Below, in pieces: positions 32,022 through 43,810 of a stretch of 64,000 nucleotides of DNA. The stretch is from positions 11,876,716-11,940,715 of the forward strand of contig CM070725.1 of the NCBI GenBank assembly GCA_036346275.1, given 5' to 3'. The position numbers and the translations under genes were made by a program. Position 1 is the stretch's first letter. Each line of letters opens with the position of its first letter. The notes below the pieces were generated by a model. It made no database searches. It was not told where the DNA came from and was given only the letters and a program-made list of their open reading frames with translations. The stretch comes from Otatea glauca. Its lineage: Eukaryota > Streptophyta > Magnoliopsida > Poales > Poaceae.

Positions 32022-33945
32022 TGATAGCATCTAGGCACCCTCAATTTTATTTTTATATTGTTATGGTTTTGGTATTGATGACTAAGTTAGTAATATTCAA
32101 AGCCTAAAGAAAGTAGTGGAACTTATGATGAGATAAGTGGGACAACAAGATTAAGGCTTTTGATTTATAATTTATGACTTGGAAAGTGTTCTAAGTCAAA
32201 TAGCGTAGGTGTTTTGTTTTTGTATAGCTGTTGTCCAAAGAGGACTTTGCACAAGGAAATAGTTTGTTAGGCAAAGACAAAACCTGGACCACTTGGAGCA
32301 AAAGACACTAAATCTTTACCCTCTTGAAAATATACCTTTCAGTTCAACGGACCAAAAATTTCCTATCTATATTCTTGATCATTGCAAACCTTGAATCTAT
32401 TCTTTGTCAAAACTTCCTTTATACATCTGTTTTTGATTAAAATATACTCGCTTTCATATCCTCATATTCCTGGACAAACATTCCCTGAAAATCATCTTAG
32501 TCAGAAGCCTGCCTATGTATGACGGACTAAAATTTTTGGTCCGGCATACATGCATTTTTCACTCCTCGATGTCGGACCAAAGATGTCCTAGGTTTTCTGT
32601 TCTCGTGAGACCAAAAGATTTGGTCAAGCATTCCTTTTCTGTACAAGTGTTGGTCGGACTAAATCTCTGATGTTCTTTTTAAATCGAAACCAAAAAAAAA
32701 AAGAAAGAGGGTATTCTCTATCTTCAAAAGAAGTCTCTACTCTGGAAACGGACAAAATATTTGTGCTTAATTTCTTTAAAATCGTTGCTAGATTGAAAAG
32801 CCAGGATAATTTATATCTATAATAGAAAAAGGTTCTTGGCACAAATCTTACGTGAAGTCCATGCAACACGGACCAAAAATTTGGTCCAAGTACATGTGTC
32901 TTCTACTTGATACCTATCTTCTCTAAAGTCCATGTATCACGGACCAAATTTTTGGTCCAAAATACATGTGTCTCTATCCCTGGCAAATTTGTTTCTTAGT
33001 CCATATATGACGGACCAAAATTTTGGTCCGGCGTACATAGATCTCTATGTCTAAGCAAAATCTTTTGAAAGTCATGTGTAACGGACCAAGTCACTTAGTC
33101 GATACTCATATATATCTCCCGATTGTATGCGGACCATCTTCTTGATCAACCCATGTCTGCGGACCAAAATATTTGGTCCGTCGTGAACTCGAAAATTTGG
33201 TCCGTCATACACATACCCGAGATCGCTAAGCAGCGATACATAGTCCATTTGTCGTGTGTTTTTCATTGTTTCGACATCGACCGTCCAACGGCTCATTATG
33301 AGCAGTGTAGCAACTATATTCACTCAAAATGGCTATATAAGCATTTCCTAAGCCATCTACGAAATATACATGAACTCCTTACATTTTGGCATTGACATAT
33401 AGCTCTCATTCTCAAAAAGGAGTGCATGCTTCATTTTCACACAAAAATCTTCATCTTCCCTAAGTGTGTAAGCTCCAAGCAAGTGTCTAGTTTTGTGATT
33501 TGCATAGTGAACCAAGAGGAGAACTTGTGCGAGGTTTATTACTCTTGGATCTTGGTGATCCTAGGCGGCTTGGAGGAAGTAAAGCAGTGTGACTGTCCAA
33601 AGGTGTTTGTGGAAGGCAAGCTGTGTTTGTGAGAGGTTTGGAACTCACCTCTTTGGAGAAGTGAAAGAGTTACCGAGTGAACACGAGCTCTGCGACTAGC
33701 TTTGGAGAAGCTGAACTTCGGAAGAAGTGCTTCAACGTGGATTAGGAGTGCGGCTCTGAACCACGGGATAAATTCTTTGTCTCTCCAGTATCTTCTCTTT
33801 TATTGCTTTCGCTGTATTTGTTTGTTGCTTGATATCTGCTTTACTCTTGCTATAAGTTTCTCTCGTTAAAATAAGTTAGTAAATTAAAATTGCAAGAATT
33901 TGTGAAATTGCCTATTCACCCCCTCTAGGCCATATCGATCCTACA
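32022..33945 (+). repeat. 5' (or shared central) LTR of the Sirevirus
   Basis: It begins TGATAGCATCTAGGCACC and ends CACCCCCTCTAGGCCATATCG plus ATCCTACA. It matches 43811-45727 throughout with many small indels. At least eight GGACCAAA...TTTGGTCC palindromes occur between about 32340 and 33205. The true start could be the TGTTGTCATC at 31992. Confidence 0.9.
33011..33030. repeat. Perfect 20-bp LTR palindrome
   Basis: CGGACCAAAATTTTGGTCCG is its own complement and is conserved at 44794-44813 in the other LTR. Related imperfect palindromes are spaced about 70 bp apart around it. Confidence 0.95.
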
Positions 33946-33947
33946 AG

Positions 33948-33959
33948 TGGTATCAGAGC
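33948..33959 (+). other. Primer-binding site of the Sirevirus
   Basis: TGGTATCAGAGC, complementary to the initiator methionine tRNA 3' end, lies two bases after the LTR end. Confidence 0.93.
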
Positions 33960-33996
33960 ATTGGTTTACCTTGTTTAGCTTAACTAGCTTTGGTAA

Positions 33997-36084
33997 ATGG
34001 CTGAGGGAAATGGTTCTGCTACTGTTAGTATTGGTAGAGTACCTGTTTTTGATGGCACAAACTATGCTTATTGGAAGATCGAATGAGATGTTATTTAGAA
34101 GGCATCGGGTATGATGTGTGGAGGTTCTGAGAGAAACCTATGCCTCCTCGTGTCATACACGAAGGGCAATCTGCATATGGAGAACCCACTCGGGTGAAAT
34201 TCAAAATATGCAATATGATGCCCAAGCTAGAAATGCCATATTTTCTTGTCTTAGCTTAGAAGTCTTTGATAGAGTAAGTAATCTTACTTACGCATATGAT
34301 ATATGGACAACATTACAAGAAATTCATGAAGGTACCTCGATGTAAAAGAAGAAAAATACTATGTTGTTAGGGAAAAATTTGATCAATTCAAAATGCTTCC
34401 TCAAGAAAATGCAAATGATATGTTCTCTAGGCTAAATCCATTGTAAATGAACTAAAAGGCCTAGGTACCAAAATTTCAGATGTTGAAGTGTGCGGGAAGA
34501 TGATCGAGTGCTTCCAAGATCATATCACAGCTTGATCACTTATCTATCCAACAGTGGTGATCTCAAAAGGCTTACTCCAAGCTGAACTCTTGGGCAAAAT
34601 ATCGCTCATGAGCTCACCTTGGCTGATGAAGATGCACCAAGAAAGAAATCCATCGCGTTAAAGGCAAAAGAAGTTGTTCAAGATTCATCTGAAGAAGATG
34701 ATGATGAGTCAAGTGAAGATGAAGATGAAGATGTGAGGAAGTTAGCTCTACTCATGAGAAGAGCAAACAAACTCATGAGAAGGGTCAATTTTAAAGGCAG
34801 AGAAAGGTCAAACTCTTACTCAAAGAAAAATCCTTTTTCTAATGTTGTATGTTTTGATTGCAATGAAAAGGGACACATAGCTGCTCGGTGTCCAAACAAA
34901 ATCAAAAAGAAGAGCAAGTACAAGAATAAGGACGACGAGGATGAAGAAAAGACTCATGAAAAATCAAAGAAGAAGTTTTTCAAGAAGAGCTACTCTAAGA
35001 GATTTATGAAGAAAGGAAAAGGAGAGGCTCACATAGGAGAATGGATCACCGACGATGAAAGTGAAAGTAAAGACTCATCCTCAGAAGAAGAAAGTCCAAA
35101 GTCAAAGGGCTAGCTGGACTCGCTAGATGAGTCAACTCCACGCCACCATTATTCCCTCTCTGTCTTATGGCAAGATCGGATGAGGAAAAGGTGAGTGACT
35201 CTCCTTCTTATGACGAGTTGGTAGAACTAGTTGAAGAACTAAATAATGCCTTGCATGATAAAACAATTTCAACTAGAACTCTTAAGAAGACTATCTCTAG
35301 CTTGCTTAATGATCAAAGGATGCTTACAGACAAGTATGAAAACCTTATGCATGAACATAAAAGTCTGTACAAATTCATGATGACCTTGTTGCAAGTCATG
35401 CTTTGCTTGTTAAGAATTATGAAGACTTGCAAATCAATTCATGTGAACTAGAAATTGAAAATGAAATGATGTCTAACAAATCCAGTCATGTCTCTTCAAG
35501 TAATACATCTGTTTCAAGTGGCTCTTCATTCTTAACTTGTGGCTCTTGATGCTTGCAAAGAAAATTGCAAATATGCTTCTTGTGTTAAGAAGCTTGAAGT
35601 TGAAAATAAAGATCTAAAAGCTCAGATTGCCACATTTGATAAAGGCTTAGAAAAATGTTTTCTAGGAAGTGCTACTCTTGACAAAATTCTTGTTGAACAA
35701 AGACCAAACTTGGGCAAAAAGGGCTTGGGTTACAAACCCGTCAGCTCGCCAAATAAAAATGGGCCAGGTCACGTTACACAAGCTTTTGTCAAGAAAAACA
35801 CTCATTGTTATTATTGTCATAAATCAAACCATGAATCCAAAAATTGCTATCTTGCAAATGTTTCTCATACCAAAAGGGATTGCATGGTAGATGCCCATTA
35901 CATGCTATTTAAAGATTTCAGGGGCAAAACAAATGTGAAATATGTAGGTCCCTCAAATTTAAATAAGAAGCTTAAAGCTGTATGGGTACCTAAGGCCATG
36001 TTGACAAACCCTTTCAAACCTAAGATGGCTGTAACTAACATCAAAGGACCCAAAAATATTTGGGTACCTAAAGTGAAGAAATGA
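33997..36084 (+). pseudogene. Sirevirus gag with zinc knuckle
   Basis: The start codon at 33997 opens with MAEGNGSATVSIGRVPVFDG then TNYAYWK, the standard Sirevirus gag beginning, and meets a stop at about 34084. Later segments continue gag: a YDIWTTLQEIHEGTS block (34290-34345), an acidic and lysine-rich stretch, and a CCHC knuckle CFDCNEKGHIAARC (about 34851-34892). A second CX2C...HX4C-like motif (CYYCHKSNHESKNC) lies near 35810. The acidic DEDEDEE and KKK-rich stretches are typical of RNA-binding gag. At least four frame breaks separate the parts. Confidence 0.85.
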
Positions 36085-36099
36085 ACTTGTAGGTAAATT

Positions 36100-36405
36100 A
36101 TAAGAGTGGAGGCAGACATTGGGTCATTGACAGTGGCTGCACTCAACACATGACCGGTACCTCAAGAATGTTCACCTCAATTGAAGGAGAAAGTGATCCA
36201 AGTCACAAAATCACCTTTGGAGATAACAGCAAAAGAAAGGTAAAAGGTCTTGGTAAGATTGCCATATCAAATGATCACTCTATTGACAATGTTCTTCTCG
36301 TTGATTCCTTAAACTTCAATTTATTGTCCGTTGCTCAATTGTGTGATCTTGGATTTCATTGTAACTTCACTTCTGATGGGGTGCTGTATTTGATAAAATG
36401 AAAAA
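36100..36405 (+). pseudogene. Sirevirus protease
   Basis: HWVIDSGCTQHMTG holds the D-S-G catalytic motif of the copia aspartic protease. It is followed by ITFGDNSKRKVKGLGKIAIS and the LLSVAQLCDLG block that ends this domain. The segment is open from the active site to a stop at about 36401. It would cleave the Gag-Pol polyprotein in an intact relative. Confidence 0.85.
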
Positions 36406-36514
36406 CTTATATTCAAAGGATTGATTTCAAAATCTCTATTTAGTAGATTTCAAATCTAACTCCTCATGTATCTCAACTTTGCCTGTTAGCTAAAGTCTCC
36501 CTCGGATGGCTTTG

Positions 36515-37400
36515 CACAGCGTTGGGGCATGTAGGTATGTCTAATCTAAAGAAGCTTTTCAAAAATGAGCTTGTGGTGGGTTTGAAAGATGTTAAATTTG
36601 AAAAGAATAAGCTATGTAGTGCTTGTCAAGCAGGCAAACAAGTAGCTAATTCTCATCCAATTAAAAGTATCATGTCCACCACTAGACCACTTGAGCTTCT
36701 GCATATGGATGTGTTTGGTCCCACCTCATATGCCAGCATCGGTGGTAACTCTTATTGCTTAGTAATAGTTGATGACTTTTCAGATTTACTTGGGTATTCT
36801 TTACGCCAAACAAAAGTGAAGTTGGAAAAATCTTCAAAACTTTTGCAAAAGGGCTCAAAATGAATTTGATTGTCCCATCAAGAAAATAAGAAGTGACAAT
36901 GGATCTGAGTTCGTTAACACAAATATTATTGAATACTGTGATGAATTAGGAATTAAGCATAAACTCTCTGCAACTTATACCCCCACAAAATGGAGTAGTT
37001 GAAAGGAAAAATCGAACTTTGATTGAAATGGCTAGATCTATGCTAGATGAATATGAAACCTCTGATGCTTTTTGGGCTGAAGCAATTAATACTGCTTGTC
37101 ATGCTGTTAACAGACTATATCTTCATAGATTGCTTAAGAAAACTCCTTATGAACTCTTGGTAGGAAGAAGACCAAATGTATCATATTTTCGTGTGTTCGG
37201 TTGTAAAGTTTATATCTATAAAAAGAGAACTCATTTGGGAAAATTTCAAACTAGATGTGACCCTGGCTTCATGCTAGGATATTCCTCTAAATCCAAAGCA
37301 TATAGAGTCTTTAATAATACCACTGGACTGGTAGAAGAAACTTATGATGTAAAGTTTGATGAATCTAATGGCTCACAAGGTGAGCATGAGAATTTAGATG
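36515..37400 (+). pseudogene. Sirevirus integrase
   Basis: The GKxCxxC side of the zinc domain appears as KNKLCSACQAGKQVANSHP (36600-36660), preceded by a LGHVGMSNL histidine block. The catalytic core begins LLHMDVFGPTSYASIGGNSY and continues, after a frameshift near 36860, with RSDNGSEFVN and the YTP/GVVERKNRTLIEMARSML block, completing D-D-E signals. The C-terminal part includes VFGCKVYIYKKR and LGKFQTRCDPG. A frameshift also occurs near 37000. Confidence 0.88.
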
Positions 37401-37699
37401 ATGTAGGAGACGATGGCTTGGCACAAGCAATGAAGAAGATGGAAGTGGGAGATATTCGACCAAAAGAAGACAAGGATGAACTTCCCACTCAATCAATAGT
37501 GCCTCATGATGGAACACAAGAGGAAGAAGAAGATGAAAAAGAGCAAGATCATCCTGTTCTCATCAAAAGCCATCATACCATTGCTAAAGATCATCCCTCA
37601 GATCAAATCATTGGTGAATTCAGTAAGGGTATTCAAACTCGTTCTAGACAAGCTTCTTTTTGTGAACATTACTCTTTTGTCTCGTGTATTGAGCCTAAA

Positions 37700-38450
37700 G
37701 CGAGTGGAAGAAGCACTAGAAGATCTGATTGGATTATTGCTATGGAAGAAGAACTTAACAACTTTGAAAGAAACAAAGTCTGGAGTTTAACCAATCGCCC
37801 AAAGGATCACAATGTTATTGGTACAAAATGGGTGTTCAGAAATAAGCAAGATGAAAATGGAGTGGTGATAAGGAATAAAGCCAGACTAGTAGCTCAAGGA
37901 TTTACTCAAATAGAAGGATTTGGACTATGGAGAGACCTATGCCCAGATGGCTCGTCTTGAAGCAATTCGGTTCCTTCTTGCCTTTGCTACTCATTTTAAT
38001 ATCACTCTTTTTCAAATGGATGTAAAAGTGCATTTCTAAATGGATTCATTGATGAAACTGTCTATGTTGAACAACCACCTAGGTTTGAAGATCCAAATTT
38101 GCCAAACCACGTGTATAAATTATCTAAGGCTCTGTATGGTCTAAAACAAGCTCCTAGAGCTTGGTATGAACGCATATAGAGATTTTCTACTCAATAAAGA
38201 CTTCAAAACTGGAAAGGTTGATCCAACATTGTTTTTAAAAGACATCAATGGAACATTAATGATTTGTCAAATATATGTTGATGATATTATCTTTGGCTGT
38301 ACTAATACTTCTCTTTGTAAAGAATTTGGTGATATGATGGCCAAAGAGTTCGAGATGTCTATGATTGGGGAACTATCATTCTTTACGGGATTTCAAATCA
38401 AGCGACTAAAGGAAGGAACCTTTATTTACGCAAGAAAAGTATACTAAGGA
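37700..38450 (+). pseudogene. Sirevirus reverse transcriptase
   Basis: The domain starts with NKVWSLTNRPKDHNVIGTKW and NKARLVAQGFTQIEGF. A frameshift at about 37925-37960 then separates it from ALYGLKQAPRAWYE and the active site YVDDIIFG (38274-38297). The segment ends at LKEGTFIYARKVY. The break between the palm motifs prevents a functional enzyme. Confidence 0.9.
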
Positions 38451-39200
38451 TCTTCTCAAGCGCTTCAAAATGGAAGAATGCAAGATCATAAAGACTCCCA
38501 TGGCTACTAATACACATCTTGATCAAGATGTGGGAGGTAAATCTGTAGATCGAAGCTTTTAGATCCATGATAGGCTCTTTACTATACTTGTGACATCTAA
38601 GCACGATATCATGTTTAGTGTGTGTATGTGTGCTAGATTTCAAGCTGCTCCTAAAGAAATTCACTTGAGTCTTTGTAAAAGAATATTTAGATATCTTAAA
38701 TTTACTTCTAATATTGGTTTATGGTACCCCAAAGGTGCTCCTTTGAGCTTCTAGGCTACTCAGATTACGATTATGCGGATGCAAGATTGATCGTAAGAGC
38801 ACCTCGGAGTGTCATTTGCTTGGAAGGTCTTTAGTTTCTTGGTTTTCTAAAAGCAAAATTGATAGCACTATCCTTTGCGAAGCCGAATATGTGGCTCTTT
38901 GGAAGTTCTTGTGCTCAAATCTTATTCATCAAACAAACATTTTGGATTTTGGTATAAAATTTGATAATGTACCTCTGTTATGTGATAATGAAAGTGCGGT
39001 GAAAATAGCAAACAATCGGTCCAACATTCCGAACTAAGCATATAGAAATTAGACATCACTTTATTCGTGATCATGTTGCTAAAGAAAACATTATGCTTAG
39101 TCATGTAAGGCGAGGACCAATTGGTGATATTTTCACTAAGCCGCTGATGAGGCCAAATTTTCAAAATTAAGAAATGAACTAAATATCATTGCTTTTTCAA
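38451..39200 (+). pseudogene. Sirevirus RNase H remnant and pol end
   Basis: Out-of-frame pieces read SWFSKSKIDSTILCEAEYVAL (38850-38905) and LLCDNESAVKIANN (38968-39015), which are standard copia RNase H blocks. The end of pol (HIFTKPL-like) is near 39125-39145. Confidence 0.8.
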
Positions 39201-42200
39201 ATATTGCTCGATAATGTCGACTAAGGGGAGCAATTTGTTTACCATGTTTATCTTTTCTTTCTTTCTTGATTTCTTACCCACTGTGCATGAGTTTACATCA
39301 AAAACCGTTTGGTTTAGTAACTCCAGCTTTTTCCGTATCTTCTCAAACTTCAAAGTCGCCTCGGATTTTGTTGTATTTACTTCTTTCTTATCACAATGGC
39401 TATAAAAGGCGTACAAGAGGCTATGAAGATACAATCTATCTCGTAGCTTCCTCTTTTCTAAAGTTCGCCACCATCTTGAAAAGGCCCTATGGAGCGATCG
39501 AGATGATCCAGAGTGGTGAGCTCTGGAAGGATTTCGATCGCTATCTTGAGAGATGGCGAAGAAAGGAAGGTTGTCAAGGACAACTGCTGCGATAGATGCT
39601 TTTCTAGAGGCTTTCCCACTCTCCTCGGGGCGGAGATGCTCGTAGAGGCTCTCGAGGCGCTCGTGGGGAGAAAACTAGTGTCTGTTCTTGTCTTGTCCCA
39701 TTTCCTCTGATCATGTAATCCGGGACTCTGTATTTAAATAAAATGATGGTGTTCTAAAATGATCTATTGAGTCATTTCTTTTCTCTCATACTTTATAAGG
39801 AAAACTCTATTCATACGTGTATGTCGCTAAAACATGACTTGACTAGTCGCATAACACGATATGATCTTTGCGGCTCTAGTTAAATGATTCTTGTTTCGAC
39901 TACACAATATGGATAAAGTAACATGTCAAGTTAAAATGACTCTTTGAATAATTTTTTTTTTAAATTTGGCTACAAGACTCATCTTTCTATGCTCATCCCT
40001 ATCTAATCAAAATTATAAAGAAACAATTTCTTTTTGCATAGTGTCCATATTAAAGTACTTGAGTTCTTCAGATAAGCTTAGTTTAAAGAAATACTTAAGC
40101 TTACTTGATTACCAGACTCAAACATTAACTGAAATCGGTTGTTTGATTGAATTTGGTTGTTGATCTTAGATATATCTTTTATCTTTAAAATATTGAAATA
40201 TAGACATGATGCAAGCGAGAACAACTAAAGATACGAGTTCTGCTGGATCGGACTAATCTCAAAATAATCGACAATGCTCACGGACTAAATTTTTTTGGTC
40301 CAACGATAATAGGAGCTTTGGTCCTAATACCAAGCGGACTAAATCTGGTCAGTGAGTACAAAACTTTTGGTCCAACCCAAAGTGCAATCTGTCCATATTC
40401 TTTTAATAGTCAAATCTGCCTTATGTTTAAATACCTCTAAGTCTAAACTCTTATCTAAACTCAAACAATTTGCACCAAGCTTAAATAAATTTCCTTGTTC
40501 TCCTCTAAAGTTTTCAAAAGGCATTGACATCTTACCTATTACTTTAGGTCTTACCTATTGCTATCTGTCCTTATCTCTTTAGGACTCTCTGTACTGCTCA
40601 AGCAGACTTTAAAGAAGGGTCCCACTTGCTCTGTTCCTCTTCAACCACCACAGTTAAAAGGTGTCAGTTTCCAAGGCTTTTACTTCTGCCAATGCATTCA
40701 ATGCAGTAACTTCTTCCATCAAAAACCTCCTTGTTATTGCCTTGCTTGCAAAAACTTCTCTAAACCGAAGTTTCCTTCTTCTCTTCACAAGCAAATCTGA
40801 TCGGATCTTGCAGCGGTGATCGCTCAACCTTGTGCGCAAAGAATCTCCTTCAAACTCGGTAAGTTCTTTAGAACTTCTCTTTGTCTCGTTTTTTAAAAAA
40901 CTTAGGCCTAGTGCTTAGATTTAGTTCTTCCTTTTAGGTCATTCTTTTGTTTGAAGAGAGCACAGTCTGAGTCCGAGCAATTAGTCCGTGTTTAAGTCGA
41001 GAAAGCAAAAATGAGGTCAAAAATCGACAAAAGGGCTTGTTTGGAAAAATCTTTGATAAAGTTAAGAGTAAAAGCAAAGAAGATCTAGTTCATCTTCGAA
41101 ACAAATATGCATGAACAACCTCAAGGACCAGTTATAATCACGATGTTCATAATCTTTGGTCGACCAAACCGCAAAATAGTGACCTCTCATCCAAGAAAAG
41201 GAAAGCGGATAGTTGACTCTGAATCATCTCTCGAGGATATTCCTATGAACCCGACAGTGAATCATCCTCGAAAGCAGGCCGATCTACGAGATTGATGTTC
41301 TTAGTAGTGAAGAACTGGAAAACTTAATTCTAAGAAGTTAAGAGCGATTCGGTTGGTCGATGAAAAGGTCAGTTCCCTGAGTCAAGGCCAGTCCGAGGTG
41401 AAAACTTTGTGTCTCTTTTACACAAAAACATTTTCCATGCCTATCTAAACAGAAGAGATGGAAAAGGAAAGCCGATTTCTGCTCTGTCAAATCACCAATA
41501 TATAGATTGGGATCAAGTGAACAATATCATTGGATCATCAGGTTGTATGATTGCATAAACTCCACTCTGGACTAGTAGGAATCATGTCAAATAAAACAAT
41601 TCCATGGAGTGTTTCAAGGACTTTAGAGTTTTATGCTTCTCTTCTAGTGAACAAACAAAGGAAATATATCATGTTCACTATAAATGGAAAAATGAGGAAA
41701 ATCAGATCATCCCAGTTTGAATCAGCAATAGGAGCTTCTAGTCCTCAGGCAAATAGGACAAGGATCTTTGAAAAGATGTATCCACATCAAAGGTGGAGAC
41801 AAAGTGGGAACTTGCCAGATTTACAAGTGTCGGGCATATATACAAAGATACCTCAAGTAAGGATTTTAATCCAAATAGGGTGTCTTATGCATGCAGAAGA
41901 AGCCAAGGTTACGCTCTTGATATTAAGACACTCTATATATCCCAAGTGCGGATATAAAGAAGGAATCACCTCGGTTTTAGCTTGGTTGCTACACCTAATT
42001 CTCATCAAGACGACCTATAGATCTAGTGATTATTTTTTGGACGGATGGAGGAAGCCATCTATAAAAGGTTGTGACTCTCGCCTTTTGCCCGATTAATCAC
42101 GGGTGTATTGTTGGCTCAAGGCATTATTTCTCAAGATGACCTAAATAAAGAATTCAAATGCTTTAGAAGAAATACGGTATGCATCAGACTCTTGGACAAA

Positions 42201-43478
42201 ATCTAAGGATTTTGGGCTCCTTCAAAGAGTGGTTGAGAATCAACCATTTGAACCCAAGAAGAAAGTGCGAGAAAGGATTGAGGTGAAAATGAGTTTGTGA
42301 AATAGTGCTAGAAGTGTTTCCCAAGCACAACAAAGTGATTTTGGCATCAGTCCTATGGAAGCTATCATCAAGAGTATGAAAGTCATCATATGTCCGATCG
42401 AGCGAAATGACAGAGAACCTAGTGTTCAAAAGGAAAAGGGAAGACAACGAGCCACCATCTCAAGAAGCAATGAAGTAATTTATGGAAGTGAATCATGGAA
42501 CACGAGATGATCTTTGCTACTCAAAAGCTTTCAAGCTCAGTTGATAAAACCTTAGATGAAGAACATCAAATTTATCAACTTCAAGAAGCATTGCAGTGAC
42601 AAGGTTCACGAGCCTTGAGTTTGGACCGAGAGCAAGCGAAAATGAAGTGGAGGTGCAGTATGCCATCTGAAGTACCCCAACCATATAAACTGTCTATCCT
42701 TCAACTTGACTCATCCCGAGCATGATCAAAGGATACATTTCTGGTTGGGAAAGCTTGTTTGACTATCGGTACCCCAACTCATCCTCTCTCAAGTATGATG
42801 AACAAGGACAAAGCGACACATTTCGGGCTCAAGAAAACATCTTTGAAACTCAGCCCTCTGGTTCTCCAACTTTGAGCAACAATACTATGCCGATCAAAGG
42901 GATTTCAAGCTAGATACATGGAAGATCGAATCTGACTCACGGGCATGAGGAAGAAATGAAATTCTTTAATGAAGCCATGTCAAGATTTGACCACCTTAGC
43001 AAAAATCAAGAAGATCTTAGGCAAGCATGTCCAGCAGATGAATCTTGCTCAAAATCGATCAAGGACAGATTGTATGACATGAACAAGAAAATGGATGATC
43101 GGTACAAGAAACCGAAATCAGGTTGACGTTGAAAGTATATCACATAAAAGTGATCACTTGTGGATGAGACATCAATTAGATCATCATGCGAATTCATGAA
43201 GATGCCCCGCTCGACTATACTCGTTTGGCACATAATGTCACATATGATGTGGGCGGCGTCCTTCTTTGAGACTCGAAATATGAGCGATTCTTTGGACGAT
43301 TCATCGGATCTTCAAGCTGTTGGTTATCGGCCGGAGAACCAGACTATCAAGTTGGCATGATCGAGCTATGTCTCAAGGGCCGATAATCCAAGCCAAGAAG
43401 ATCTTGATGAACAACCCGCCTCTCCACCAAAGAAAAGCAAAGCTCGGGGCCAGCTCAAAGACTCTTTTCAAGGCGAAG
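39201..43478 (+). other. Sirevirus downstream region with extra (env-position) ORF
   Basis: This 4.2-kb interval lies between pol and the polypurine tract. A 181-codon open segment (41551-42096) contains TLEFYASLLVNKQRKYIMFT and IRSSQFESAIG, resembling the plant-retrotransposon 'FYA.L.....' domain found in extra ORFs of Sireviruses and some gypsy elements. A shorter segment at 41107-41295 may be its N-terminal part. GGACTAAA...TTTGGTCC palindromes like those in the LTR recur at 40275-40375. Function of such ORFs is not established; calling it env-like rests on position. Confidence 0.55.
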
Positions 43479-43500
43479 TAGGGCCCCTTTTGGCTATTGA
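43475..43500 (+). other. Upstream polypurine tract
   Basis: ATTGATGCCAAAGGGAGAGAAG resembles the conserved extra PPT-like motif described in Sireviruses. Confidence 0.6.
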
Positions 43501-43795
43501 TGCCAAAGGGAGAGAAGATCTTAGTTTTCCTCTATAGGCTCTGTTGGCTTATCTATATGAATATTATGAGTATTTGTTTGAGTATTTGTTACGAGTATTA
43601 ATTATTTTGTGCTATGTTTATGGTGTGATTGGTTCAACTGTCTAGATAACATGCTCAGATTCTCTACTTTAATATGAATGCTTTCATTAAGGGAGCAAAT
43701 TCACTCTCTATCTCTGCTGTCAGTATTTCCAGTTAACTCTGTTTTGCAGAATATATACGATATTACTAACTAAAAGGTATGTTGTCATCAATTAC

Positions 43796-43810
43796 CAAAA
43801 AGGGGGAGAT
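43796..43810 (+). other. Polypurine tract adjoining the 3' LTR
   Basis: CAAAAAGGGGGAGAT directly precedes the LTR start TGATAGCATC. Confidence 0.8.
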
